From: Mercenaria mercenaria
Lineage: Eukaryota > Mollusca > Bivalvia > Venerida > Veneridae
NCBI RefSeq assembly: GCF_021730395.1
Contig: NW_026463372.1
Coordinates: 1 to 64,000, forward strand
DNA: 64,000 nt
Reading direction: 5' to 3'
Of this stretch, positions 11,823 through 23,351 are shown one piece after another; the first letter of the stretch is position 1; the number at the start of each line of letters is the position of its first letter. Made by a program: the position numbers and the translations under genes. The notes below the pieces were generated by a model. That model did not search any database and was not told where the DNA came from. It worked only from the letters and a program-made list of their open reading frames with translations.

Positions 11823-14365
11823 ATTGACTTTCAACATGCTGTTTGAAAATGGAAGACTGTTCACTTGGAGCCAAACATTTACAAATATTCATTTCTTTTT
11901 TGCTTGCGCGAGACATTAAACAACTTGAACAGTACAGTAAGACTTAAACTTCTTTGATCACAAGTACAAATTTTTCTGATATATCTGAAAGTAAATTTAA
12001 AGCTTAGTTTCCAACTAGTTACTGAAATTCTCAAATGTCATATCATCGGAAAAATCTCTGATTTTCGATTTATTAGGAATTAAATGCTATTTTTTGTGCA
12101 TCTTTATGAATACTAACCACATTCAATGGGACTTCTTGCAAATCCATGAATCACGCTAGAAAATTTTAATATTCAATTCTTTTTGGAAGTCATTTCAAAG
12201 CAAAACAAAGAGCATTGCCTGGAGAAAACAATGATGCTGACGACTGAAAAACTAGAACAATAGCACACGCTATTGTTAGAATGGAAAAATGTTTGGAATA
12301 GATATTAAAACTAAGAGGGTAATCATTACACTTTACTGTTCTCTTTAATACAAAAACAAATCATAATTGCATAGAGTTTCTATATCTTAACAACTATTCA
12401 GTGTATACAAATACTGATGCAGCCTGTGAACATCTTACAAATGTGCGTAAGTGTACATTTTTCTATACAAATTTTGTTCTTCAATAATTATAGTAGAACT
12501 TAAGGGATGAATTCTTTAAAGTTAAATTGTTACCAACCTTTGAAACATTATTCATAAACCTCTTTACTAAAGGGAAACAACCTGAATAATAATTTTCTCT
12601 GGAATATATATTTTTTTCAATTCACACTTTACTTCTTATCTAAGTAACTGAAAAATAAACATCTGTTACCTGAAATAGAGGATAGAACAGTCATTCTGCA
12701 AGCACTATTTAAAATGTTTCTTTGATTTTCTCATATTTCTAGATATTTGTTGCATATTTTGAGTCAAAATGTTTGACACATTTATTTAAACTGAACAAAA
12801 CTGCTATGTCACCAATAGCTATTTTGCCAATATCATAAATATTACTGAAAGTACTTTTCTGAAATTAAATACACATTTAGATCAATATGTTGTAAGTAAA
12901 AAATCAAAATTCTAAACTTATTGAACTACCATTGCAAATATATACATAATTTTATTCAATTTACTGCCACACAGAATTTTCAAAAGTCACAAAGATACAT
13001 CAGAGAAGTTGTGCTTTGAGAATATGGGTGAATACCATTTTTAAGGATAAAGTTGGAAGTTTTACAAGAGAATGGTTACATGTATATTACACAAAAATTA
13101 AATGCTCTCTGATGATATGGTATTTTCTTCTTTTGCTGTCATGTTCTTCCTTTAAAACGGTTTAAGCTATTTTGCAAATTCTAGACACTTTAGTTCATAC
13201 TTGTGACTTTTCAAGAATGGGTGTAAGGTACTTCTGCATGTTTGATAAACCGGAAGTACTGGCGTAACATCATTAATCCAGAAAATGTAAAATAAAGCTT
13301 GGACTCAGGAACGAAAATCATTTTTATAAGTTTCTGGAAATCTGCAGGTACAGTTATTAATACAACAATGTTACTATGTATCTAAAGATAAAATATGTAA
13401 CTAAAACGTCTGGCGTGTTAAATCATTCTCAATAATCTTTTAAAATCAGCTTGAAATGTGATAACCAATTTAATCTTGAGCAAATATCTAAAAACAACTG
13501 ACATACAGACATATATACATTATATTTCACCATATTACAGGCCATTTGTTTATTTACGAATATGAGGGGTTTCATTAGAATCTACTTTGTAGAAAAATTT
13601 CTATTCACGAAAATGTTAACAAAATTGTGATTTTCCCATAGATTTCCATTACGAAAACTTTTAGTTTTAGTGTTAGGTCCAAATTTTTCAAATCAGTCTA
13701 GCAAAAAATCAAGCACACAACCCCATCTTTTTTTATTTGCAGAATGTTTTTAGTTTGAAGTTTCTGAAGTTTTGAAAAATCAGTGTTACATAGAAGTCAA
13801 ATTCTACATTGCAGAAACATTTTTGAGCGGCTTAGCCAAACGTGCAGAACTACCTTAGGTGGTAAAATGAGTAAACTTATATGATGGCATAGTTTTAGAA
13901 AATGTTATTAATGACTTATTGATATGAGTACGCAAAATTTCAAAAATGTACTTACAGTAAAACTGAATACATTTGTTAAGTACATACATATATACATATA
14001 CAGTACATGTTTCTCTTTATGAACATACCACCTTGAGAAATTCCATGCTTTTTGACACATTTCAGTACAGAAGATGTCACAATTCGCCCAGAGCATTTCT
14101 TGAATAGAAATTTATAGTTGTATCTTTTCAGAACACTGATTTGTTACATACTGTTGTCTATATTAAAATCAATCCGTATTAATTATTATTCTAACAGACA
14201 AGCAAATAACCTACATACATGTAGAGCAAAATCTATCTCGGGCTATTCTGCAATAAACCACTCGCATGCAATGATGTCATCCAATCCAGGTGCGTAGCAC
14301 GGTCGCAAAAAGTAGTTACCATTTTTTCTAACACTGTTGATACTAGTATGTCATGTTAGAATCGG
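11823..14365. other. Low-repeat intergenic DNA
   Basis: AT-rich sequence with no open frame of recognisable family, no tandem array and no terminal inverted repeats that I can see. It separates the repeat-dense left part of the window from the SDHAF1-TAMM41 pair, and part of it could be distal 3' untranslated region of TAMM41 (minus strand). Confidence 0.4.
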
Positions 14366-14507
14366 AATAATAAGTTCCCAAGTGTGATTTATCGTAGAAT
14401 ATCCCGAGTTTTTTCCTTCTTATTCGAAACAATATATTCTTACGCATAAGAACTCAAAACTCGGGTTATTCTACGATAAACCACGTTTGGGAACTTATTA
14501 TTTCTTA
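14366..14507. repeat. MITE-like inverted repeat
   Basis: Two arms of about 55 bp (AATAATAAGTTCCCAAGTGT...AGAATATCCCGAG and its near reverse complement ending GGGAACTTATTATT) flank a loop of about 30 bp. A partial relative (CTCGGGCTATTCTGCAATAA) lies at about 14237-14262. Together they look like remnants of one palindromic family. No target duplication was resolved. Confidence 0.6.
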
Positions 14508-15267
14508 AACAATAAGACTTAGTTATGATTTCCCATGCAAAGTGGTATGGAAATGTGTGACTTGCAGGGGATTTAAATCACCTTCTGATATAAAGTCCAA
14601 CAATAGTTATTGCAGAGTGGTCTCCCTTCCCTTCAAAATTAGTTGCAAGGATCACTTTTTTTAACTCAACTTACTCTTTCTCAAAATATGACCCTCTACT
14701 ATTGTTTTTAGATTACGAAATCTGGTGCAAAATATCTTCAAGTACAATTATTGCTTTAGTGTCTATATGAGTAATAAGAAAAATAGATAAATATTTAACA
14801 AAGTTTAACATACTTCATCATATTAAGTACATATGCAACACAAAACTTCTTATGAGGCCATAGGTTTGAATCCCATTTTAGGCATTATAATTCTCCTTGA
14901 TGACTGATTGAAGATTTTTCTAATCTGTAAGATAATGTTAATTGTGGTTTGAAATGTTCAGTAACTGTTTAACAGTGTGGTACTGTATAAAAATATATTT
15001 TAAATCATTATGTTTACAACTTTTTGGACAAAACATAACATTCTGACTTAAGTAGCTGACAAACATTTATTTGCTTGAATCCTAAAATGGAAAAAAATGC
15101 CATAAAGCTACATCATCAAACATAATTTCACTGTCACAGTGTAAAAATAAATTATATGGAGCAGTTTTACATTCTCCTCTTATAAGAGTTATAATTATCA
15201 GAAATAAACTTGTTTAGTTTCGGAACGAAATAATGTGTGATTATCCATGCAACCAATCTCTTATTTT
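14508..15267. other. 3' flank of TAMM41
   Basis: AT-rich DNA just downstream of the TAMM41 stop on the minus strand. A TTTATT (AATAAA on the minus strand) at 15066-15071, about 200 bp past the stop, is a candidate polyadenylation signal. No other gene is seen. Confidence 0.35.
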
Positions 15268-16305
15268 TCATTTACTGCCAGCCTTAGATTTCATTCCTTT
15301 TAACATTTTCTTAACTTTACTCCAGCTATACCTAACACTCTTGCGAACACCAGCTGTCAATATACTCTTTATACTCTGACTCCAGCTCGACTTGTTCACA
15401 ATATTCGAAATACTTTCAGACACGTACTTGGCACAGCCACTATCTAATGCTGTACTCCGAACAATATCCTCAACATCTGGGTAGATATTGGGGAATGATT
15501 TTTTACGGATTGCTAGCAACTCTTCTACGACAACACGCGGTACGTGATTTAGATGATAGAACCTCGTAACTTCATTCTGGTAATGAATAAACATATTTAT
15601 ACGATTATTGTATTTTAAGTACATAGTATCGTCTAAAATGGGTTTATAAAGTTTGTTGAAATAAGGAAAATTTGGAGCGACGATTTTAGACACTTTCCCC
15701 TTATCCTCTCCAAACTTCATTCTGAAATCCCCGCTATATGATAGACCAGTTATTGTTGTGTACAAATCATTCTCCGTAAAAGTCTCTGGCAAAAGTAACA
15801 GGGATGCATGAACAGTGCTACACAAATTTGCGTGTAAAGCTTGAATGAGTCTCGCCGAATGCGGCTTCTTTATAATTTTCACCGGTTTATGTAATCGTCC
15901 ACTAACATACAACGAATCCCAATTCATCAAATCGGAAATTAATACATCTGTACCTATGACACCATACTTTATCAACCTTTGTTCAAAAGGAACGAGGGTA
16001 TTAAAATATATACCAGCGCCATAGCGATCTTGGATTTTTGTTACAGTTTTTGAACCTAAGCGCTTCAAAAAAGAATAATGTTTAGAATTTCTGTAGATAT
16101 TTTCTCTATGCCATTCTTCTGGGTGATCAACGACGAAAACAAAGTCGAGCATGTTTTTAGACATGTCTGTTCCTGTCTGCTGGAAAACTCCTGATCCATA
16201 CGCAAATGCCATTTGTATCCCTGCAGGAAATCCGGCTAAAACCCGCTGAAATACGTCCGACTTCACAACTGTAACTTCAGACGAAAACGTTCTCAGCAGT
16301 GCCAT
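15268..16305 (-). CDS. TAMM41: TAMM41, mitochondrial phosphatidate cytidylyltransferase
   Basis: A single uninterrupted frame of 345 residues. TAMM41 (yeast Tam41) makes CDP-diacylglycerol from phosphatidic acid and CTP on the matrix side of the inner mitochondrial membrane, the first committed step to cardiolipin. Visible family signatures are the nucleotidyltransferase motif YGSGV at residues 36-40, LDFVFVVD at 53-60 with acidic metal-ligand positions, HYSFLKRLG at 76-84, GAGIYFN at 96-102, KYGVIGTD at 113-120, GLSYSGDFRM at 187-196, and the basic C-terminal ILTAGVRKSVRYSWSKVKKM (315-334) thought to contact the membrane. The length is close to the human protein. The start has a good context (AAAGATGGC). 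SDHAF1 ends 136 bp upstream on the same strand. The absence of introns is notable because the human gene is split. Assignment rests on end-to-end similarity recognised by eye. Confidence 0.95.
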   Translation of the reverse strand: MALLRTFSSEVTVVKSDVFQRVLAGFPAGIQMAFAYGSGVFQQTGTDMSKNMLDFVFVVDHPEEWHRENIYRNSKHYSFLKRLGSKTVTKIQDRYGAGIYFNTLVPFEQRLIKYGVIGTDVLISDLMNWDSLYVSGRLHKPVKIIKKPHSARLIQALHANLCSTVHASLLLLPETFTENDLYTTITGLSYSGDFRMKFGEDKGKVSKIVAPNFPYFNKLYKPILDDTMYLKYNNRINMFIHYQNEVTRFYHLNHVPRVVVEELLAIRKKSFPNIYPDVEDIVRSTALDSGCAKYVSESISNIVNKSSWSQSIKSILTAGVRKSVRYSWSKVKKMLKGMKSKAGSK

Positions 16306-16441
16306 CTTTGCTCCTCTTTACCAAATTCAAATCTTAACTGAAATAACCATTTTCACTTGCAAGTTCTGTAATTTCAAATTTAAGTTAAAAAAAGTATCTC
16401 AGAGCTCAACATGGAAATATAGAACTTGTGAATCTACTCTT
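16306..16441 (-). promoter_or_regulatory. SDHAF1-TAMM41 intercistronic spacer
   Basis: This 136-bp gap holds everything between the SDHAF1 stop and the TAMM41 start. On the minus strand it contains two 3' splice-site look-alikes: a T-rich stretch ending ATTACAG (plus-strand 16366-16372) and TTATTTCAG (16338-16343). It also has an AATAAA hexamer (plus-strand TTTATT, 16441-16446) that overlaps the SDHAF1 stop codon. It could be an intercistronic region of one transcript, the end of a short 5'-UTR intron of TAMM41, or a compact promoter; the sequence alone does not decide. Confidence 0.45.
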
Positions 16442-16681
16442 TTATTCCGTTTTAGTAAATACACCAACGCCTTTCACGTCTTGACGTTGCAACATCTCAA
16501 GCTGCCTCACGCCACGTCTGTAAACCTGTTCAATCTGTAGAGTGTTTGTGCGTGGAATTTCAGCATTCTTCTTGAATTCATTTCTCACATAGTTGGCCAG
16601 CCCAGGGCGTGTTTTAGCAACCCTAAGAAAGTCTCGATACAAACTTAGAACCTGTTTCTGTATCTTGCTATGTCGCACCAT
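16442..16681 (-). CDS. SDHAF1: SDHAF1, succinate dehydrogenase assembly factor 1
   Basis: A protein of 79 residues. SDHAF1 is a small matrix LYR-motif protein that binds the iron-sulfur subunit SDHB and helps deliver iron-sulfur clusters during assembly of respiratory complex II. The LYR tripeptide is at residues 14-16 within VLSLYRDFLR, followed by the arginine-rich helix VYRRGVRQLEMLQ (53-65) and a short tail GVGVFTKTE. I start at the ATG at 16681 (MVRHSKIQKQ), which lines up with the N-terminus of the human protein (MSRHSRLQRQ); a GTG two codons upstream is not used. It lacks the longer C-terminal tail of the mammalian protein. It lies directly upstream of TAMM41 on the same strand. No intron is evident. 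Confidence 0.92.
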   Translation of the reverse strand: MVRHSKIQKQVLSLYRDFLRVAKTRPGLANYVRNEFKKNAEIPRTNTLQIEQVYRRGVRQLEMLQRQDVKGVGVFTKTE

Positions 16682-18534
16682 ATTCACTGTATCTAGCTAG
16701 CCTGTACCATATTCAGTGAATATATACTGGCATCACCTAAAATGAGATTAAAATATGTTGTGATAACTACAAACTTAAATTAATGCTTTATCCATCTAAA
16801 ATGGTTCAAAGAAAACAATGGTAATTTCTGATCCAAAATATCAATTTTTAGATATCTTTCAGCAAAGTAACAGGACTTGGGAGCCAGTGTTTTTATTTTG
16901 TATAATTTAATTTATAATACTTTCCTCTATCAGATGCCAAAAAATGAATTTAAAAGTTCAAATATAAAACCTTTTTTCCATGATTTTGCAGGATAAACAG
17001 TAAACATTTGACATGTGTTTACAATAACACTTTTCTGAAAAGAACAGTCAGGCTATGAATTTAGTCACTGTATTTCTTGACCATCAGCTTAGCATTTGGT
17101 TTCCTGAATCTAGATAATTAAAATATAGTCATCCAAGGCTCTAGAGGTAGCATTAATGGGAGTAATATTGCTTTGGTGTAACTGAAATTATATAAAGGAT
17201 TTTTGACTGGCTGTCTTGGTCAAGAGGCCTATAGCTATAATTTCATGTATTTTTAAATATGCATTAATAATATTCAAACTGTCCACCTATTAATACATGG
17301 ATTCGAAAAATGAATTAGTCTAATTTGTTTGCAGAAAAATAAAGGAAGTTCAGTCTTTGATGAAGGAGGTGCATACAGATAAAGATCATATACATGTAAT
17401 AATACTAGTAAATTTTCATTTTTTTCTCAGAACAGAAATTCACAACTTGGTGAGGTGTTTGAATGAAGTGATTATAAAGAAAACTGCACAAAACTGGCAG
17501 TCTGTTTCTTTGAAGGGTGGTCTATAAAACAGTATCACAGTTTTTTTTAATATCAAAATTAACCCATTTTTTGAAATACAATGTATATCACTTTTAAGTC
17601 AGAGAGGAACGAATTGGAGACCAAAAAAATATGATTTCTGTGTAAATTAACTCTTTTTTTCTGACAATTTAGGGAAAATTTGTGACACATCTGGTAGTTT
17701 ATGGGACTCACACATGTTGCGTACAAATTTCTGGCACATTTGAAAGATATCAATAGTTTTACATATTTTGTTATCTTAACAGAAACCCGATGCATAAATC
17801 TTATTAAAATAGTACGCTGGTTAGCTTAATCTTTCCTCTTTATTTTGGTATGCTACATAGCATGCATTTTTCTTTGGAAATGAGGAAGAAAACCATGTTA
17901 AAACAAGGCAGCCCCCCACTCCTTAGTGCCTCTTTAACAGTGTATTACATGCAGTAACCTTAAAATTAAAGTTATGTTGTCCTATTAATGTCCCATTACT
18001 TGGACTACCTAAGTAACCTACAGACTGAGTAATCAAGGTAAAAAATGGCCGCAGCACACATCAGGACTGTAATCTACATTTTCTTGAAGAATATTGTCAG
18101 TGCTAATAAAAATCAGGAGAAAAGTGGGGGTCATGTTTGATGCAAGAAAAATAATTTCAGTCAAACACACAAACTGCAAAATCAGCTAAAAAATGAGACC
18201 CCAAATTATACTGGTGGTGTATGATCTAGGTTTCCATGAAAAATTTTGTCATGTTGTTATTTCATTATGAAAATACTACCTACATGTCAAGCAAAGATCT
18301 GTCATGTGATTTTAGCAAAAAAAAAATGCAAAGAAAATAAGGAAAATAGCTCTACAGAGCAAAAAAACTGAGGACTATTTGTATCCGCCATTATGCGACT
18401 ACCATTTTTTTCGCGCCATTTTTCTATTTAGTGTCTGTATGCCTCAAATCAGTATAGCCCGTTTTGTTTTATCACTTCCTGCATGCTAGCCAAGATATAG
18501 ACTGCTTTTCCATGTTGTTGCTGATGTGATTAAT
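16682..18534. other. Upstream region of SDHAF1 and intergenic DNA
   Basis: The first few hundred bases presumably hold the SDHAF1 promoter. CCATATTCACTG and CCATATTCAGTG occur at the start codon and about 30 bp upstream as a short direct repeat. Beyond that the sequence is AT-rich with no recognisable gene or element. Confidence 0.35.
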
Positions 18535-19100
18535 AAGGTAACCTTTATCAGCTGGAAGTGTCTAGCCTTCTGTTAACCAGTCAGGGGTGTAACTGTTTCA
18601 ATTTATCGCAGTTTATAACCCATTTGAGTTATTGCTTATACTTTCATAACCTGTTTCAGTTATCATAAAATATTACAAAGCCCTCCTGTGCCAATTCCTC
18701 ATTTTGAATGAGACTAATGCAATTATTTCCTGAATCCATGAACTTTCCAGCTATGCAGTAAAATTTTTTATGCAAGGCTGATAAAGTTTTACGCAAAAGT
18801 TTTAAATGTTATAAAACTCATAACATCCCATTATGCTTATCAGGTCATGATCAGACTAAAAGAGAATTGGATTAACCACAGTGTGCTACTAATTTCACTT
18901 TAAAGGTCACTTTGTGAGAACAGCAAAAAGACTTTTTTTGAATAACTTACCTGAGTTAACTATATTTTATAACTAATACAGGTTATAAAATCATGCTTGA
19001 ATTATGTTGAAAAAGTAACTGAAATAGGTTACATAACTTAAACAGTTACACCTCCGACTGTTAACCGGATGGCTAGAAGGCAGGCTAACCTATCCATTAA
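18535..19100. repeat. MITE-like element with degenerate long inverted ends
   Basis: The left arm from about 18562 (CTAGCCTTCTGTTAACCAGT, then GGTGTAACTGTTTCAA) pairs with the right arm ending about 19076 (reverse complement CTAGCCATCCGGTTAACAGT, then GGTGTAACTGTTTAAG). The inner parts repeat TATAACC and GGTTATA motifs. The arms are about 80 bp with scattered mismatches. No coding sequence. Confidence 0.6.
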
Positions 19101-19739
19101 GGTTTTCTAGCCGTCTGGTAGTCAATTTGTTTATGAATAGTGTAATAAATTGTTTGCCCAAGATAGCAATATTTATCTGCACAAAAATAAGTACTAGGCT
19201 TAACTCATACCAAAAACTAATAAAAATATATCTTTTATCACTGTTTCTCAACAACAGGTAAAAGCGGAGGTGTGACATAGAAGTTAAGGTAAAAAAATTT
19301 TTTAGGAAGATATTTCATGACATTCTAAAAATAAATTCATATTTTTGTGATTATCTTTTAGGCAAGCTATATGCTAGAAGGGGTTTTCTTTAATTTCTCA
19401 TTACTTTCTCTGTACCAAATCTTCTGACGCTACACTTTATCTTTACATTACCTTTACATTATCTTTAAAACTATTTGTCAAATATTGTCTCAGAACAACA
19501 ACAACAACAACAACACAACTGGAACACTTTTAAATGCATGAATTTTGACAGTAACTAAACTTATGAGCAGCAGCGTTTTTAACACATATTGATCAGATCA
19601 AGGTAATTTAATTTGAGCAACGTATTACCTATATTAGTTCAATATTTTAACAGAAAAACACAAAATTCATAAACAGATAGACAAACGGAAGCCAAGAAAA
19701 CCCTTATTGGACTGGCTAGGCGACAGTTAAGTCTCAATT
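19101..19739. other. Intergenic DNA with an (ACA)n microsatellite
   Basis: No gene is recognised. A perfect (CAA)n/(ACA)n tract is at about 19497-19516. Confidence 0.4.
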
Positions 19740-20035
19740 TTTGACTGCAAGGCAGACTGATTCCACAGACCGACATTTACTGTATGTCTGCCTCTATGTC
19801 GTGGAAGAGAGATATTGACCTGTGTAAAAATATCACAATATCGCGACTGGCATACAATTAGTAATTTAGTTGGACTAGGCGACAGTTAGTCCAACTAATT
19901 GTATGCGAGTCGCGATATTGTGATAATTTTTGCACAGGTCAATATCTCTCCAGGATTCTGCCCTATCACGAAAATATCTCAGAATCAGTTCTGACGTCGA
20001 ATTATTTGGAGTAGGAGACAGTCTAAATCCTGGTT
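19740..20035. repeat. Family L hairpin element
   Basis: A near-perfect palindrome at 19807-19950 is built from GAGAGATATTGACCTG, CACAATATCGCGACT and AATTAGTTGGACTA on both arms. It is followed by GGGCAGAATCC reversed and CTGATTCTGAGATAT reversed. A second copy of one arm plus this flank lies at 29455-30017 in intron 1 of RTRAF. Palindromic and non-coding, probably a MITE. Confidence 0.65.
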
Positions 20036-20193
20036 GGGATTTGAACCCATACCCATGTCAATTACTTACTAAACACTAGCTCAGCGCTCTTATCATTTCA
20101 GCTAACCTGTAAGTCCATGGATAACAGCCAAAGACATTACATAATACTACTGATTAATCTTCAGTAAAATTAGACAGAACTATAAGTCTTCAT

Positions 20194-23100
20194 CAGGTCG
20201 GAGACATCCCCTGGATTGAGAGACATTCTCTCGATCTAAACATTGTCTCTCGTTCGAAAGACAAAATGTCTTTCGATCGAAAGACTCAAATTAGCTTAAG
20301 CAATGAAAATCATTGAAAGAGTAATTGAAACTCTCTTTTTAGAATGCGCAAATTTATTTTAAATATAGAAAATTATCTTTCTTTTATCAAATTTTCAGAA
20401 TCAAAATTATTTTGGGAATTTTGTTTAAGCATTATAATGCTTAAGCAAACTTCTATGACAATGTGTTTCTTGTAAAGTTTACTTGAAATAACAATTTGTT
20501 TCAATGAATGAATAATACGACTGTAATGAAATGAATCTTGGACGTTTCGACCCCAAGACATTACAACCCCAAGACATTTCAACCCCAAAATTTAATTTTC
20601 TTGGACAATTCGACCCCAAAGACATTTCGACCCCAAGACATTTCGACCCCTCAGAAATAGTTGTATGCTTTCATTTTATATTTCTTCCATTTTCATATTT
20701 TAGAAAATATTAATATATAGATGTATATAAACATTCTATTTTTAAATGAATCATACACAAAATACATGTCAGTGAATAAACTGCGCTGACCGGAAAATTT
20801 ATTATTGGAACTAATTGAATTATTTTTTCATGTTTTATTTGATAATTTAAGAAGAAAATATATTATGAAAAGTCAGTTTTTAAAAGAATTATAACATGTT
20901 TATATATGAATATAAAAACGTTTACTGCATTTATTGCCAAAGCACAATTAATGTCCTTTGAATATATGCGGCGTAACAAACGCGTGCCTCTGATTAGTCC
21001 TGATAGAGTTTGATTGGATTATCACACCTATTGATTATATCCATTAATCAGTATATTTGTAAGAACACACAAGTTACATGTGACAAATAAATGTCTAACA
21101 AGCTTAAGGTAAGTGCAGTTAAATATGATAAGCTTTTATTTAATTCAAAAGCTAACAAAATTATGGCGATTGCACTCATCCACGAGTGCGCAAAATTCCC
21201 GTGCGCTCAACAAATTTTCAACTTCGTGTAAAAATGTTTTGTGCATTTTATTTTCCTTTTGTAAATTAATTATTTATTTGAGATATGATTGAATTCTATC
21301 ATAAACCCTAAAAACACGATTTATTAAAGAAATACTTGTTATTAGAGAATCTAGGACATGGAAATTCCGAATGCACTAATTTCCAGTGCGCACGCCGATT
21401 TTCAATCATGTACAAGACGTAACGCGCAAAGGTATTTTAATTTCCTTTTGAAAAATAATAACATATGATATATATGTTTGAATTCAGTCATAAATCACTT
21501 CAAAAATACCATTTGTGAAAGAAATACGGGTGTATTTCGGTTATGGTAATTTCCCGCGTGGTCGCCGAATTTCAATCTCTTATGAAATCGTTTTGCGTTA
21601 AAGAATTTTATTTATCCTTCTGATACTTACTGCCAGTATTATTTATATTATACACGAATGATTTCTGCAATAAACCCTACAAAAATACCATTTATTAATA
21701 AAATAATGGTGTATTTTGGTAATGGAAATTTTGCGTGAACGTATTTTATTTTCCTTTCGTCGTATTTTATTCATTTATGATATATATGATTGAATTATTT
21801 AAAAAAAAAAAACTTCAAAAATACCTTTAACTTACAAAATACAGGTGTATCTCGGTTATGGAAAATGTATTCCGGTGTATCCCGGTTTTTTAGGTGGATT
21901 CCGGTTTAATGTGTGAAGTTGCTAAAATCATACTTTTAAAATCATACTCTAAATCACGTGTATTTGCAAAAATATTTAATACAGAAAAAAGTAATATGGC
22001 TGCCACATTTTCTTTACAGATATGAAATATGATAATATTTTTTTTCCCGTTTTTAACAGAACAGTACTCATATATTCTTATATTTTGCAGTAACGGGGAT
22101 TTCATGTTTGATATTTTACAACTGGAAGGAATGTCGTTCATAGAAAAGAAAAGAGCAGTTGTAAATAACAAAAATCATATTCTGTATTCTGTAAAGCAAA
22201 TACTTTATGTGTGCGTCAAAATCGCTTACGAAAATAACATTAAATACGAAAATAAGCAATGTGTTATTTAATTTCCTATTGTTTTCTTTACATTTTCGCC
22301 GAAATTAAAGATAATGTTGACACATGTTTATAAATATCGATGTCACCACAATCGCTTAATTGATTGTTAATTGCAATGCGCACACGTGCTGTATATCAAC
22401 AAACAATTAATCAAGGTGTGATAATCCAATCAAAAGATCACGTTTTTTTCTGATTATGATTTTAAATATCAATGTAATGAAGACAGTGACATCTTAAACT
22501 TCTTTGAGTTACATTATAATTATTTATATTTGGTTGAAATAAATAAATAAAGAGGTATTAAAGATGTGACTTTATTAAAGTTATTTTCATAATTAAAATC
22601 AGCGAAATCGGCCCATGATTTAAAAATCTTGCTTTTTTTTAAATATAGCTGTGTACTAAAATAGTCTTTAAGATGATTTGAAAATATAAATAAACACCAA
22701 GTATGAAAATATGTTATATAAAGGTTATTTTAAGATAGATAATCAGAACGATTTGTTCTTAAATTATTTACGTAATAAACGCGGCTGATATATAAATCCC
22801 GTTATTTTTGTAAAATTTATAAATGATGATTATTTCGTTATTGTGAGATAAAAATCACTCATTTCTCATATGAAGGCATTGTACTAATAAAGTCTTTAAG
22901 AAATTAGAAAAATAATTTTCGAAAAAAAAAAGAAATTTAGACAAATATGGCTCATTTTCGTAAAAAAATTCTTATTTTCGCGAAAATAACCGTATTTTAA
23001 CATTTTAATTGCTAATTAAGCGTTATTACATTTTGAAATTGCTCAATTATCTATAGATTAAAGCTTAATTATAATAATGACAGCATTCTTAGATGTTTTC

Positions 23101-23346
23101 AGGCATATCATTGAGTGGGGTCGAAATGTCCAAGGAGTTGGGGTTGAAATGTCTTGGGGTCGAATTGTCTCTTGGGATCGAAATGTCTTGCTAGCTAATG
23201 AAATGATTGTTTTAATAATGATTTCATGTTTTTTCAACACTTAAGCTAAATGCTGTCTTTCGATTGAAAGACATTTTATCTTTCAAACGAGAGACAGTGT
23301 TTAGATCTAGAGACTGTCGCTCAATCCAGGGGAAGTCTCCGACCTG
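20194..23346. mobile_element. 3153-bp terminal-inverted-repeat element with TTCAT target duplication
   Basis: The ends are inverted copies starting CAGGTCGGAGAC; about 95 bp pair well (20194-20290 and 23257-23346). The direct repeat TTCAT flanks it (20189-20193 and 23347-23351). Subterminal clusters of GACATTTCGACCCCAA-like 16-mers occur on both sides in mirrored orientation (about 20545-20650 and 23110-23190). The AT-rich interior has no transposase-like frame. A 5-bp duplication does not let me assign a superfamily. It is a non-autonomous DNA transposon whose right end lies 299 bp before the RTRAF start codon. Confidence 0.8.
21170..21880. repeat. Degenerate tandem repeat inside the TTCAT element
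   Basis: Four to five diverged units of about 180 bp, recognisable by GGTTATGGTAATTTCC, ATTTTATTTTCCTTTTG, TATATGATTGAATT and CTTCAAAAATACC, begin near 21174, 21353, 21538, 21717 and 21854. The last unit is shorter. Confidence 0.6.
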
Positions 23347-23351
23347 TTCAT

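Noticed and set aside
16682-16687. GTG start two codons upstream for SDHAF1
   Set aside because: The ATG at 16681 gives the N-terminus that matches the family; GTG starts are not expected here.
22029-22271. 80-codon frame inside the TTCAT element
   Set aside because: Overlapped by a frame on the other strand, AT-rich, no similarity; not a transposase.
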